From Alicyclobacillus tolerans (GTDB lineage Bacteria; Bacillota; Bacilli; Alicyclobacillales; Alicyclobacillaceae): a DNA stretch of 64,000 nucleotides. The stretch lies in assembly GCF_021739485.1 (NCBI RefSeq), contig NZ_JAJFNK010000019.1, positions 1 through 64,000 on the forward strand, read 5' to 3'. A program made the translations under genes and the position numbers. The notes under the pieces are model-generated. The model saw only the letters and a list, made by a program, of their open reading frames with translations, was not told where the DNA came from and did not search any database. The stretch's first letter is position 1, and every line of letters starts with the position of its first letter. Positions 39,537-48,919 of this stretch are shown here, one piece after another.

Positions 39537-40874
39537 TTGCCTGCACTCACGCTTATCAAAAAGGCGGATGTCTATGCCCCGAAACCACTGGGGGTTCAGG
39601 ACATCCTAATCGGCGGCGGAAAAATCCTCGCAATCGGGGACGATTTAAGCATACACGGCGCTGGGCTTGAAGTCGAAGAGATCGACGCCCGAGGCCTATA
39701 CCTATTTCCCGGGTTAATCGATCAGCACGTCCACATGGCCGGCGGCGGCGGAGAAGGCGGTTTCCACTACCGGACGCCTGAAATCGCCTTAACTCACATT
39801 ACGACTGCCGGAGTCACGACCTTAGTCGGCGTCCTGGGTACAGACGGGGTCACGCGGACGACGCGCGAACTGCTGGCAAAGGCGCAAGCGCTGGATTTTG
39901 AGGGAGTTACAACGTACATCTATTGCGGTGCTTACCAGGTCCCGACGCGAACGATCACCGGAACGCCGCGGTCGGATATTGTTTTGATTGACAAAGTAAT
40001 TGGAGTCGGCGAAATCGCGATTTCGGACAGCCGCTCCAGCCACCCCAGTGAAAAAGACATTGCCGAACTCGCCAGCGAAGCCCGGGTAGGCGGCTTGTTA
40101 GCCGGCAAAGCGGGCGTACTTCACCTGCACCTGGGAGACGACGATGCGAGACTTAACATTTTGTTTGACGTTTTAAAGCGAACGGAACTTCCCAAATCGG
40201 TGTTTGTGCCCACGCATCTCAACCGCAACCCGGATTTATTGAAAGAGGCGTTCCGTTACGGCAAGGAGGGCGGATTTGTCGACGTAACCTCCGGCATTCG
40301 TCCGGATGACCACGACCACATTTCGGTGAAGCCTTCTAAAGCGATCCGTATGTTGATCGATCACGGTGTCCACCCCAAAAACATTACGATGAGTTCAGAC
40401 AGCAACGGAAGTTCTCCAATCTTTGACGACGCCGGCAAACTGGTCGCCATGGGCATCGGATCCATTGCAACACTGTGGGAAGAAACGCGGGATACGATTG
40501 TGGAAGAAGAAGTCCCCATCGAAACCGCTGTGGGAATGGTCACCCGGCATGTGGCTCGAGTGCTCAAACTTGGGCACAAAGGAATGATTCACCCCGGTTT
40601 AGATGCAGACATGATGCTGACAGATAAGGAATTTCAGATTCAGCACGTCATAGCAAAGGGTGCACTCATGGTGAAAAACGGGAAACCAGAGGTTTACGGC
40701 ACGTTCGAACACGTTCATGGCGTACCTGGATCTCCGGAAAGCAAAGAGAACTCGGGGAAAAAAGACGCGGACCGCGGCCGCCACACCATCGGCCCGGACG
40801 ACGACGACCCGGACGACTTTCCCGACGCCAAAGAGCGCCAGAACCACAGTCGAAAGCGCGATTACTGTTGCTGA
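39537..40874 (+). CDS. iadA: Isoaspartyl dipeptidase (beta-aspartyl peptidase)
   Basis: 445 aa amidohydrolase that cleaves beta-aspartyl dipeptides left from damaged proteins. Zinc and substrate residues visible: H64, H66 and E73 (HVHMAGGGGEGG), Y133, R166 (SDSRSS), H196, H227 and D288 (SSDSNGS). At the position of the carbamylated bridging lysine of the E. coli enzyme (K162) there is E159 (GVGEIAISD), a replacement known from other amidohydrolases. TTG 39537 follows TAAGGAGGA. It ends with a 50-residue charged tail rich in Asp and Lys, beyond the normal family end. Confidence 0.92.
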   Translation: MPALTLIKKADVYAPKPLGVQDILIGGGKILAIGDDLSIHGAGLEVEEIDARGLYLFPGLIDQHVHMAGGGGEGGFHYRTPEIALTHITTAGVTTLVGVLGTDGVTRTTRELLAKAQALDFEGVTTYIYCGAYQVPTRTITGTPRSDIVLIDKVIGVGEIAISDSRSSHPSEKDIAELASEARVGGLLAGKAGVLHLHLGDDDARLNILFDVLKRTELPKSVFVPTHLNRNPDLLKEAFRYGKEGGFVDVTSGIRPDDHDHISVKPSKAIRMLIDHGVHPKNITMSSDSNGSSPIFDDAGKLVAMGIGSIATLWEETRDTIVEEEVPIETAVGMVTRHVARVLKLGHKGMIHPGLDADMMLTDKEFQIQHVIAKGALMVKNGKPEVYGTFEHVHGVPGSPESKENSGKKDADRGRHTIGPDDDDPDDFPDAKERQNHSRKRDYCC

Positions 40875-40970
40875 TGGGCCTGGCTGAAGGACCGACTTCG
40901 GCAGATGTTACACGAGTCGGCGACCACGCGATTGAGGTTCAAATTCAAGTTCAATTTCAGTGCATTGGGC

Positions 40971-41069
40971 TTACAGTCCTGCAAGAGCGCGCAGGCCAAT
41001 TCCCGAAAAAAACACAATGGCGATAATGAGTACGGCAATCCAGATCCGGTCCAATGGTTTGAGGTGCAT
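40971..41069 (-). CDS. Very small single-span membrane protein (32 aa)
   Basis: ATG 41069 has GGAGG exactly 7 bases upstream (GAGGAGGAAATGCG). The 32 residues are a short polar start (MHLKPLDR), one hydrophobic helix (IWIAVLIIAIVFFSGIGL) and RALAGL. The quality of the ribosome binding site and the clean topology favour a real gene. No family recognised. It is divergent from rnz. Confidence 0.65.
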   Translation of the reverse strand: MHLKPLDRIWIAVLIIAIVFFSGIGLRALAGL

Positions 41070-41157
41070 CGCATTTCCTCCTCACAGACTGAATGCACCT
41101 CAGTATGCAACAAAGGGTTAAAATTATCCCACGGCGGCAACACGCGGGGGTGTATCC

Positions 41158-42078
41158 ATGCATGTGTATTTTCTCGGTACGGGGGCTGGCGTCCCGGCAA
41201 AACAGCGCAACGTTCAGTCGATAGCTTTGACCCTATACCAAGAACGCGGCAGCTTTTGGCTGTTTGACTGCGGCGAGGCCACGCAGCACCAGGTTCTTTC
41301 TGCCCCGTTAAAGTTGAGTAAATGGGAGAAACTATTTGTTACGCATTTGCACGGAGACCACATCTTTGGCATTCCTGGCATGCTGTCGAGCCGTTCGATG
41401 CAAAGCGAGTCCAAGCCGCTGACCATCTACGGCCCCCCCGGTATCGACGATTTTGTGAAAACAGCTTTGAAGATCAGCCAAACACACCTGACATACCCGA
41501 TTGACATCGTAGAGGTGGAACCGGGTCTCGCGTTTTACGACGGATACTTGCGCGTCACTGCGGCACGACTCGATCACGCTGTAGAATCGTTTGGCTATCG
41601 GATCGAGGAGATGCCCAAAACAGGGGCGCTGCGGGTCGACCTGCTCAAAGCAGCCGGTGTCCCCAAAGGGCCGTTGTACGGTCAACTGAAACGAGGCGAA
41701 ACGGTAACATTGCCAGATGGCCGCCTCATTCAACCCGATTCTGTGATGGACCCCCCCGTCCCCGGACGCGTTGTCACCATTCTTGGAGACACTCGCCCTT
41801 GCCCTGCTGCAGTGACACTCGCGGCCAAGGCGAACTTGCTTGTGCATGAAGCGACGTTTGCCGACAGCGAACAGGAACTCGCGCAAAAGTACGGCCACAG
41901 CACTTCCACTCAAGCCGCGCGAATCGCCCGTGAGGCTGGAGTCAAACAACTAGTACTGACGCACATCAGTTCCCGGTATCAAGGCCAATCCACCGCCCAG
42001 TTGTTAGAGGAGGCAAGGGTCGTTTTTCAAAACACGGAGTTGGCTGAAGATTTTTTTGAAGTGGAGGTTCCATCTTGA
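41158..42078 (+). CDS. rnz: Ribonuclease Z
   Basis: 306 aa endonuclease that trims tRNA 3' ends; metallo-beta-lactamase fold. Zinc motif H63-L-H65-G-D67-H68, further ligands in LDHAVESFGYR, GDTRPC and LTHISSRY. FLGTGAGVPAKQRN at the start and the GPPG loop with the flexible-arm sequence near 160-190 are typical of the long bacterial enzyme. ATG 41158 behind GGGGGTG. Its 3' end overlaps a convergent Cys-rich small gene by 52 bp. Confidence 0.95.
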   Translation: MHVYFLGTGAGVPAKQRNVQSIALTLYQERGSFWLFDCGEATQHQVLSAPLKLSKWEKLFVTHLHGDHIFGIPGMLSSRSMQSESKPLTIYGPPGIDDFVKTALKISQTHLTYPIDIVEVEPGLAFYDGYLRVTAARLDHAVESFGYRIEEMPKTGALRVDLLKAAGVPKGPLYGQLKRGETVTLPDGRLIQPDSVMDPPVPGRVVTILGDTRPCPAAVTLAAKANLLVHEATFADSEQELAQKYGHSTSTQAARIAREAGVKQLVLTHISSRYQGQSTAQLLEEARVVFQNTELAEDFFEVEVPS

Positions 42079-42248
42079 TCGCTCCGGCGCATCCGCTCCA
42101 CGATATCCGGACGGGGGTTCCAGCAGCGGAACTGGTATTGAGGTTTCGTCGCGTAACCTAAGCGCAGGCACTCGGTGTGCACGCCGGATGAGTCTTTGAA
42201 AACGTGAAAATGCTGACACGTTGCACAGCAGTGGTAATTCTTTGACAT
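42027..42248 (-). CDS. Small cysteine-rich protein, possible zinc binder
   Basis: 73 aa. Cysteines at HCCATC, EC and RCW give a C-C-x2-C ... C ... C pattern like a small zinc ribbon; the C-terminal 20 residues are polar and unstructured (SDQDGTSTSKKSSANS). ATG 42248 has GAGGAG about 12 bases upstream. It runs tail to tail with rnz, overlapping it by 52 bp. Longer in-frame extensions upstream look non-coding. No family recognised. Confidence 0.6.
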   Translation of the reverse strand: MSKNYHCCATCQHFHVFKDSSGVHTECLRLGYATKPQYQFRCWNPRPDIVERMRRSDQDGTSTSKKSSANSVF

Positions 42249-42396
42249 TCGCCAGTCGCTCTCCTCGGTTAAACCTCGGCGGTCGTTTTTACAGACAAAT
42301 GGACGCGCGGCCCGCATGCGCCGTTGCCCTCGGGCGACACCGACAATGTTAGAATCAAGATACATAAAATTCTGGATGCAGGGGGGTGCGTCTTGA

Positions 42397-43821
42397 ATGC
42401 AGAGTTTGACGAAAACCATGTCTTACACCAGTGGTTCTGTCGCGGCAAATCTCGTCAGTCTTGCATTTACCACCTATGCCCAGTTCTACTACGTTGACCG
42501 CCTAAAAGGCAGCGCTGTCTGGATCGGCGCAGCGGCCGTCGTTCAAGCCGTATACGCCACCCTGATGTACCCCATGCTCGGCTATTTGTCCGATCGAACC
42601 CACTCCCGGTGGGGACGCAGAGTGCCGTTTATCTTATACGGCGCTTTTCCGCTTGGATTCAGCTTTGCACTGGTATGGATTCCGCCATTCAGTTCCGCCC
42701 ATCCGCTGTGGCTCGCCGTCTGGTTTCTGGGTTCTGCTATATTCTACGACACCATGTTTAATGTGACCATGGTAAACTGGTCCGCACTGTTTCCGGAAAT
42801 TTTCCACTCGCCAAAGGAGCGTGCGTCGGCATCCGCCTGGAAGCAGATGTTCGGCATCGTAGGTTTAGTTGCAGGTCTGGCTCTGCCGCAAATGATCGCG
42901 TCGAAGATTGGATGGCCCCTCATGGGCGCCATTTTTGGGGGGATTACGGTCGTGACCCTGCTTACGACCATCCCCAGTTTAAACCTGCGGGCGCGCAGAC
43001 GCAGAGAGTTGGAACGCAAAAGCCTTCAAGGTTCTGCTGAACCCGTAGACCCGATTGTGCCAAAAGGACTGCACCTGGCTCCAACCCTAAAAAACACACT
43101 GTTAAACCGTTCGTTTTTGACGTTTTTGGGTATGCGCTTTTTTGTTCAATTTGCGTTTGCCATGCTTACCGCGGACCTGTCTTTCTACGCCGAATACAAC
43201 CTACACATCACCGGGACACAGCAGTCGCTGCTGCTCTTATCCACCTTGGCCATGGCCCTGCCGCTCGTCTATGTCTGGGGATTTGTCATCCCGAGAGCCG
43301 GCGCCTTTGCGACTACGGCAATCGCCATTGGTTTATTCGCAGCAGCCCTCATCCCCTTTTCCTTGGCGCATACGTTTTCATCGGCACTCTTTTCATGTAC
43401 CCTGCTCGGTATTGGCCTGTCTGCCATCTTAGTTCTGACCGACGTGCTGATTTCGGACGTGATTGACGAGGACGAGTTGAAAACCAAGGTTCGCCGCGAA
43501 GGGATGTATTATGGCATCCACGGATTGGTCATCAGCCTGGTCACTCCGGCCCAGGCCGCCACGACGACCGTGGTTTTAATTCTCACCGGATACACGCACG
43601 CAGATACCCAACCCAGATTTGCCTTGTTTGGCTTTCGCCTCATGGTGACCATCATCCCGTTCGCCGCACTCGTCCTCGGCTTTATCGTTTTCACGATGTA
43701 CCCGTTACGCCGGAAACAGGTTCGCAACAACCAGATGGCATTATCAGAGCGAACGGCAAATGCGGCTGTTACAGTTCGCGCTGCTGGATTAAATTCCGAT
43801 ACCAAATACCGCTATCCTTGA
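42397..43821 (+). CDS. GPH-family (MFS_2) sugar:cation symporter
   Basis: 474 aa, 12 transmembrane helices. The N-terminal half has the family signature YPMLGYLSDRTHSRWGRRVPFILYG (split here as GYLSDRTHSRWGRR and VPFILYG), and the second half has DVLISDVIDEDELKTKVRREG, typical of melibiose/glucuronide-type transporters. ATG 42397 with GGGGGGTG 8 bases upstream. Its 3' end overlaps the convergent beta-glucosidase gene by 53 bp; together they could import and hydrolyse beta-glucosides, although they are not in one operon. Confidence 0.88.
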   Translation: MQSLTKTMSYTSGSVAANLVSLAFTTYAQFYYVDRLKGSAVWIGAAAVVQAVYATLMYPMLGYLSDRTHSRWGRRVPFILYGAFPLGFSFALVWIPPFSSAHPLWLAVWFLGSAIFYDTMFNVTMVNWSALFPEIFHSPKERASASAWKQMFGIVGLVAGLALPQMIASKIGWPLMGAIFGGITVVTLLTTIPSLNLRARRRRELERKSLQGSAEPVDPIVPKGLHLAPTLKNTLLNRSFLTFLGMRFFVQFAFAMLTADLSFYAEYNLHITGTQQSLLLLSTLAMALPLVYVWGFVIPRAGAFATTAIAIGLFAAALIPFSLAHTFSSALFSCTLLGIGLSAILVLTDVLISDVIDEDELKTKVRREGMYYGIHGLVISLVTPAQAATTTVVLILTGYTHADTQPRFALFGFRLMVTIIPFAALVLGFIVFTMYPLRRKQVRNNQMALSERTANAAVTVRAAGLNSDTKYRYP

Positions 43822-45091
43822 CGATTCTTTGCTGTGTGGCGTAATCGACGTAGACGAGACCAAAGCGAGGGGTGTAACCCTTTGCCCATTCGAAGTTGTC
43901 CAGCAGCGACCAGACGAAGTAGCCCCGGACGTCCGCGCCGTTTTTTCTGGCCTCAGACACCGCTTGAAGGTGCTGGCTTAAGAACTCAATGCGGTTTTGG
44001 TCGTGAACCTGCCCCTGTGTGACCACGTCTGGATAAGCTGCGCCGTTTTCAGTGACGTAGATTGGAATCGGTCCGTAGTCTTTTGAAACGCGTTGAAGCA
44101 CCGCTTGAAGCCCCTCCGGATGAACCTCCCAGCCCATTTCGGTCAAGTTGCCGCTTGGGGGCAAAACCGCTGCTCCCAGCAAAGCGTCGTTCGGGTTGTC
44201 CTGAACAATCGAGGTCTGGTAATAATTCACACCTAAAAAGTCCAGCGGTGATGCGATGCACTCGAGGTCTCCGGGCTGAACCCATGCGCCAATGCCTGCC
44301 GCCTCCAATTCCGCAGGGTAGCGGGCGCGAAAGAGCGGATCGAGGAACCAGCGGTTGAGAAATCCGTCCATGCGGTGCGCAGCCGCCTCATCCCGTTCGC
44401 TGTCGGAAGCGGGAGCGACATGGGTGAGAACGTTGGTCAAACCAATTTTTGCAGAGCTCCTTGCATTGGCCCGAAACGCTCCGACGGCCTTGCCGTGCGC
44501 CAAAAGCAGGTGATGGCTCGCGGCGACTGCCGCCCTCAAGTCCTGGATGCCAGGTGCATGCGTGCCAAAAGCATGCCCTAAGACTGTGGCGCACCACGGC
44601 TCATTCAAGGTGATGAACAAGTCTACTACGTCGCTGAACGTGCGCAAGACCACGTCGGCATATTCGGCAAATGCGTCCGCTGTACTGCGGTTTTGCCATC
44701 CTCCCGCCTCTTGCAAGGCATTGGGCAAGTCCCAGTGGTACAACGTGATCATCGGCCGAATCCCAGCCTCGAGCAGTGCATCCGTCAAGCGCCGGTAAAA
44801 ATCCAACCCCTGTTGGTTGACTTGGCCGCGCCCATCCGGAATCACCCGAGGCCAGGCGACAGAAAACCGATAGGCTTCGATGCCCAATTCCTCCATCAGG
44901 CGAACGTCGTGTTCCCAGAGGTGGTAGTGATTGCACGCGGTATCCGCGTTGTCGCCGTTTTCGATGTGCCCTGGGGTATGGCAAAACACGTCCCAAATCG
45001 ACGGTTTCCGGCCGTCTTCATGGACGGCGCCTTCGATTTGGTACGCTGCGGTGGCAACACCCAGTAAAAAATCTGACGGAAAACTTCGCAT
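43769..45091 (-). CDS. Beta-glucosidase, GH1
   Basis: 440 aa cytosolic (beta/alpha)8 glycosidase with retaining mechanism. Acid/base E164 (TLNEPW), nucleophile E348 (YVTENG), substrate-contact residues in FLLGVATAAYQIEGA and the C-terminal WSLLDNFEWAKGY. Length and motifs fit bacterial BglA/BglB. ATG 45091 follows TTGGGGGGCG. No RNA antiterminator or PTS gene is near, so substrates are probably unphosphorylated. Confidence 0.95.
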   Translation of the reverse strand: MRSFPSDFLLGVATAAYQIEGAVHEDGRKPSIWDVFCHTPGHIENGDNADTACNHYHLWEHDVRLMEELGIEAYRFSVAWPRVIPDGRGQVNQQGLDFYRRLTDALLEAGIRPMITLYHWDLPNALQEAGGWQNRSTADAFAEYADVVLRTFSDVVDLFITLNEPWCATVLGHAFGTHAPGIQDLRAAVAASHHLLLAHGKAVGAFRANARSSAKIGLTNVLTHVAPASDSERDEAAAHRMDGFLNRWFLDPLFRARYPAELEAAGIGAWVQPGDLECIASPLDFLGVNYYQTSIVQDNPNDALLGAAVLPPSGNLTEMGWEVHPEGLQAVLQRVSKDYGPIPIYVTENGAAYPDVVTQGQVHDQNRIEFLSQHLQAVSEARKNGADVRGYFVWSLLDNFEWAKGYTPRFGLVYVDYATQQRIVKDSGIWYRNLIQQREL

Positions 45092-45110
45092 ATTCGCCCC
45101 CCAATCTGCC

Positions 45111-45144
45111 TAAAAAGCGAAGGACGACGCAACGGCATCGTCCT
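45111..45144 (-). terminator. Terminator of the gene ending at 45178
   Basis: AGGACGA/TCGTCCT hairpin (45121-45144), followed on the minus strand by TCGCTTTTTA. Confidence 0.75.
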
Positions 45145-45177
45145 CGGTCCATTCAAGTCCTTTGTTGCCGCATGGGT

Positions 45178-46356
45178 TTACGGTGCGCAGTCTACACTGC
45201 TGTCGCGAAACTGTACGGTGTTGAAGCGTCCTCCCCAACTGGCCGTTTGCTGCACAGACGACTGGGCCGGGCAAGCCGCATAGTAGGCAATGTACCCTTG
45301 GATATTGCCTCCCTTGACCACCGGAGAGTTTCCTGAGATGGGCGAGACTGCGACAAAGCTCGGCAAGTTCACAGTCGCCAGGTCATAGGTCGTGTACTGC
45401 CACTGGTTGGTGTAAAACGCCGGGGTCAGGTTGGCGTTCACGGACTTGATCCCGTCTGACCACCCGTGCAGCCACTCGGACCACTCCGTGGCGTTCGATG
45501 CAGGTGTATTGTAACCCTCCGGATCGATAATCACAAAGTTCGGCTGGTACTTGCCCTTGTACCCGCTAATCGTTTGGGCTACGAAAACGCCCGCTTTGTA
45601 CGCGCCATCGTAAAAGGAATCCCCGCCAGACGGCCAACTGACCGTCCAAAACGACAGCCAAAACGCGTTTGAGTTGGTTTGTGTCAACGCCTGGGAAACC
45701 ATTAAGTCTGGGTGATTGGGAAGCGCGGTCGTGTACGGCGCCGCTTGCGTCCCCAGCCCTCCGGTAACGCCGATGCCCTTCCAACCCTCTTGCAAAGCTG
45801 CGACGACGTTTTGCGTCGAACTGAAAGTTGCGTAAACACCGACGCCCCCGGACGAGGAACTGACCTGCGGCGCGGTGGGGTCAGGCGGGAATTTAACCGT
45901 GGGACTCGCATTGGATACACAAACTTGCTGAGGCGTCTCTTGCCTCGGCAAACCCGTCAATTGGGCCGGAAACGCCCCGTGCACTGCGTAATACGCGAGC
46001 ATGGTACTGAGTTTCAAACTGTCCATTGCGGTATACCCGCCGGCGTTCACAAAGTAAGAGGCTTTCGCCGCGTCAATTCCTTGTCCAAGCGGAAACATCT
46101 CAAAAGGCGTATGACCGCCGGCCAATCCACTCGGATTTGACCACCCACACGGGTTGTAGTACAGCGAATAAACGGCTGCGCCACCCACCGCGATCACGAG
46201 GTCGGACCCGTTTAAAACCGCGCTCCACGCTTGCGAAAAGTTTCCTGTGACGTTCTGTATCGGGATGCCGCTGACCTCAGCCGCCGCCAGTGCCATTTCG
46301 TAGTCCCCAACCGTTGCTGCGTACAAAAACACATTTGCCGTCGAAACCGGCACCAC
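45178..46356 (-). CDS. Uncharacterised protein, possibly glycosidase-like
   Basis: About 392 aa, starting at GTG near 46356 behind AGAGGTGA. No signal peptide or membrane helix is visible. The N-terminal 150 residues contain alternating beta/alpha segments (LVIAVGGAAVYSLYY, TAMDSLKLSTMLAYYAVHG). The second half (GGVGVYATFSS, NFVIIDPEGYNTP, TPAFYTNQWQYTTY, FVAVSPIS) reads like a TIM-barrel carbohydrate-active domain with an acidic pair in DPEG. I cannot name the family. Many aromatic and small polar residues suggest a secreted or surface relative. Monocistronic. Confidence 0.6.
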   Translation of the reverse strand: MVPVSTANVFLYAATVGDYEMALAAAEVSGIPIQNVTGNFSQAWSAVLNGSDLVIAVGGAAVYSLYYNPCGWSNPSGLAGGHTPFEMFPLGQGIDAAKASYFVNAGGYTAMDSLKLSTMLAYYAVHGAFPAQLTGLPRQETPQQVCVSNASPTVKFPPDPTAPQVSSSSGGVGVYATFSSTQNVVAALQEGWKGIGVTGGLGTQAAPYTTALPNHPDLMVSQALTQTNSNAFWLSFWTVSWPSGGDSFYDGAYKAGVFVAQTISGYKGKYQPNFVIIDPEGYNTPASNATEWSEWLHGWSDGIKSVNANLTPAFYTNQWQYTTYDLATVNLPSFVAVSPISGNSPVVKGGNIQGYIAYYAACPAQSSVQQTASWGGRFNTVQFRDSSVDCAP

Positions 46357-46574
46357 TTCTCACCTCTTTCAGCAACTACTCTAATCCCTTGCTTTGGTCA
46401 TTGTACGCAGCCTGTTTCACATTGGTGCGCAAAAGATACGACAACCGGACAGCAACCCGCGCATATTTGGTCCATCGGTCATCTTGTAAAGGGAAGGAGT
46501 CGGCTCACGGCAGGGCACTGGAAGGATAGGCTCCAAGAATGAATTGCAAAGGAGCCTTGAAGGGGGTTAGACAA

Positions 46575-47222
46575 ATGCAGTTGTACACAGCCCTTGGGGA
46601 TTCCATTACAGCCGGCGAAGGTGCAACCAGCCCGCGCCGAGCCTACCCAAGTTTGGTTGTCGCGAATTTGGGACGGCGGTCTTCAAAGGCGTGTTGCGGC
46701 GAAGTTCTGGCAGAACCGGGGTGGACTAGTGAAGCGCTGAGGGCAGGGATTCTCGACAATCCGTTGGCGTACCTAAAGGCTTCGCAAAACATCAGCGTCT
46801 GGGTAGGGGGCGACGACTTGGCCTATGCGGGTCTAGCCATTGCCAAAGGCGCACCAAAACGCATCTTGGCGCGCACTTTGAGCCAATATGGCCGCGACCT
46901 AGGTTTTATGGTCGGGTTTCTGCACAAGGTCTCCAAGGCTCGAATCGTCGTATGTACCCAGTATAACCCGTTTCCGAACAGTCCTTTGGCAGTGTCCGGC
47001 ATTGCAGCTTTGAACCAAGTGACCCTGGAAGTGGGCCAGCGCATGCATACCGTCGTCGCGCCGGTTCATGAGTGGTTCGCCGGGCGCGAAGCGGCACTGA
47101 TTGCCGGATACACGAACGGTCGGCTCGAAGACGTTCTGAAGTCGCGCTCGCTGCCCATCCACCCGAACGACCGGGGTCACGCCGTCATTGCCAACGGGTT
47201 GACACCTCTGATGGCCACCTAA
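46575..47222 (+). CDS. SGNH/GDSL-family hydrolase
   Basis: 215 aa esterase/lipase-type hydrolase. Block I LGDSITAGEG has the nucleophile S10; block III is the variant VGGDDLAY (Asp where Asn is usual, worth noting); block V HPNDRGH gives D199 and H202. ATG 46575 follows AAGGGGG and is preferred to 46539. No signal peptide, so cytosolic. Substrate unknown. Confidence 0.85.
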   Translation: MQLYTALGDSITAGEGATSPRRAYPSLVVANLGRRSSKACCGEVLAEPGWTSEALRAGILDNPLAYLKASQNISVWVGGDDLAYAGLAIAKGAPKRILARTLSQYGRDLGFMVGFLHKVSKARIVVCTQYNPFPNSPLAVSGIAALNQVTLEVGQRMHTVVAPVHEWFAGREAALIAGYTNGRLEDVLKSRSLPIHPNDRGHAVIANGLTPLMAT

Positions 47223-47268
47223 AAGAGTAAAAAATTCCACGCTTTCAACGACGGTGTTTGCGGACCTG

Positions 47269-47841
47269 TTACAGCTTTTGGGCCACGACCAGGTAGTGGG
47301 AACTCGTCGGAGAAGACCGGTGCTTGATTTGAAATCCGTTTTCCTCCAAAACCTGCTCCAAATCGGAGGATGCGATGCGGTGGTGCAAAGGAGGACCTTG
47401 CTCGGTCTCTTTCTTTTCCCACTCCAAACACATGCATGTGCCTTGGGGTTTTAAAACGCGGTGAATTTCACGAACCCCTTGCTCGAGGGGTTCCACCTCG
47501 TGCAGGACCAACGACGCGATGACGTGGTTCACGGCTTCTCCGTTCATAGGAATGTGTTCAATGGGACCCTGCAGAAGTTCGACGTTTTTGACGCCGGCTT
47601 GCTCGACTCTCGATTGCAGCGTTTCTAGCATCTTTGGCTGCACGTCCAGTGCATAAACCGTGTTTTCAACGATCTTTGCCGCAGGGATGGCGAAGTAACC
47701 GGTACCCGCTCCCAGGTCTAAAACGGTGTCTTCCGGTTTTAAATCTAAGCTTTGCAGCAATTTTTCAGGGGGCAAGGCCTGACGTCGCTCAGGACTGTCG
47801 AGACGTTCCAGGTGTTCAGGATTAAATCGTTTCTCGTGCAT
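47269..47841 (-). CDS. Class I SAM-dependent methyltransferase
   Basis: 190 aa. SAM-binding motif I is VLDLGAGTGYFAIPAA, motif II YALDVQPKML, and an acidic/hydrophobic motif IV ASLVLHEV follows. The group is Methyltransf_11/25-like; the substrate is not predictable. ATG 47841 matches the start of homology; an earlier frame at 47862 overlaps the ribosome binding site. Confidence 0.88.
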   Translation of the reverse strand: MHEKRFNPEHLERLDSPERRQALPPEKLLQSLDLKPEDTVLDLGAGTGYFAIPAAKIVENTVYALDVQPKMLETLQSRVEQAGVKNVELLQGPIEHIPMNGEAVNHVIASLVLHEVEPLEQGVREIHRVLKPQGTCMCLEWEKKETEQGPPLHHRIASSDLEQVLEENGFQIKHRSSPTSSHYLVVAQKL

Positions 47842-48167
47842 CGTCACTACACACCTTCCCATTGAGTGTCTTGCGTCTTTTTTTGCGTTTCGTCGATCGT
47901 CGATGCCTTCGTTACCCGGTGCCGGACTCCCCTGTGCAACAACCTTTCATGCGGTAAACTGCAGGGAGCCCAGCCGGGTCGCGTTCCCTTTTATCCTACC
48001 TCATCCGGTCCGCGTTTGCCCAAGACTTCATGAAACTTTCAGAAGTTCAGACAACGCATGTTTCAGACAACGTATCTTGAAATTTTGGGTATTCCAGCGT
48101 GGCAAAATGTAGGGTAGAATACATATAAATTTGTAGTAACATTATGATGATATGTGGAGTGGTGAGG
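47842..48167. other. Intergenic region before the GntR regulator
   Basis: No gene. It contains an 11-bp direct repeat TTCAGACAACG (48046-48056 and 48062-48072, period 16) and an AT-rich stretch (48100-48150) with TAGAAT (48115-48120) and CATATAAAT, possible -10 boxes. The direct repeat may be an operator for the GntR regulator, but this is a guess. Confidence 0.4.
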
Positions 48168-48893
48168 ATGAAAGGCAGTGTCCCCCTTTACCATCACGTA
48201 AAAAACGAAATCTTGCACGACATTCAAGAAGGGCGTTGGCCTCCTGACGCGCCCATTCCTTCCGAGGCGGAAATTTCTCAACAGTTTCACGTCAGTAGAA
48301 CCACGGTGCGACAGGCGATTGGCGACTTGGTATCGATGGGATTTTTGGTGCGCCAACAAGGCCGGGGGACCTTTGTCGCCAAACGGCACCATACTGCAGC
48401 GGTCTCCCCTTTGTACGGCTTTGCCGAGGAACTGAGGCAACGCCACAACAACGTTCACGTCGTCGTCGAATCCATTTCCTTTGAAGCCTGTCCTCCGCCA
48501 ATAGCGAAACGCCTGGAAATGGGTTCAGAACTCGCAGTACGGATTTCCCGTACCGCACACGCAGACAATACCTGTGTCTTTCACGAAACATCCTACCTGC
48601 GGGTACCTTTTCACGTAGACGCGACCCAACTCGTACAAACTCCGGATGCCTTCGATTACGTCTACGGTTTTTTCGAAGAAAACGGAGTGAGAATCGGCCT
48701 CGGCAAGCAATGGATACGGGCTGAACTGGCCACAGCCCACGACGTAGCCATCCTTGGCGTCGATTCCGCGGACCCAATTTTGGTGGTCGAACGGATTACC
48801 CAAGACATTGCGGGGGTGCCGGTTGAACACTCCGAAGTCAGGTACTCATCCCGCCTGTACGAGTTTCAAATCAACCTGCACCGGCAAATGTAA
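48168..48893 (+). CDS. GntR-family regulator, HutC/UTRA type
   Basis: 241 aa. N-terminal winged helix (VPLYHHVKNEILHDI, IPSEAEISQQFHVSRTTVRQAI) followed by a UTRA effector domain (about 85-238; PVEHSEVRYSSRLYEF). The effector is unknown; family members sense small metabolites such as sugar phosphates or histidine derivatives. ATG 48168 has GGAG 8 bases upstream. Directly upstream of the DHA2 exporter in the same direction, which it probably controls. Confidence 0.9.
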   Translation: MKGSVPLYHHVKNEILHDIQEGRWPPDAPIPSEAEISQQFHVSRTTVRQAIGDLVSMGFLVRQQGRGTFVAKRHHTAAVSPLYGFAEELRQRHNNVHVVVESISFEACPPPIAKRLEMGSELAVRISRTAHADNTCVFHETSYLRVPFHVDATQLVQTPDAFDYVYGFFEENGVRIGLGKQWIRAELATAHDVAILGVDSADPILVVERITQDIAGVPVEHSEVRYSSRLYEFQINLHRQM

Positions 48894-48919
48894 ATGCAGG
48901 AACACGGAGGTTAGAGAGA

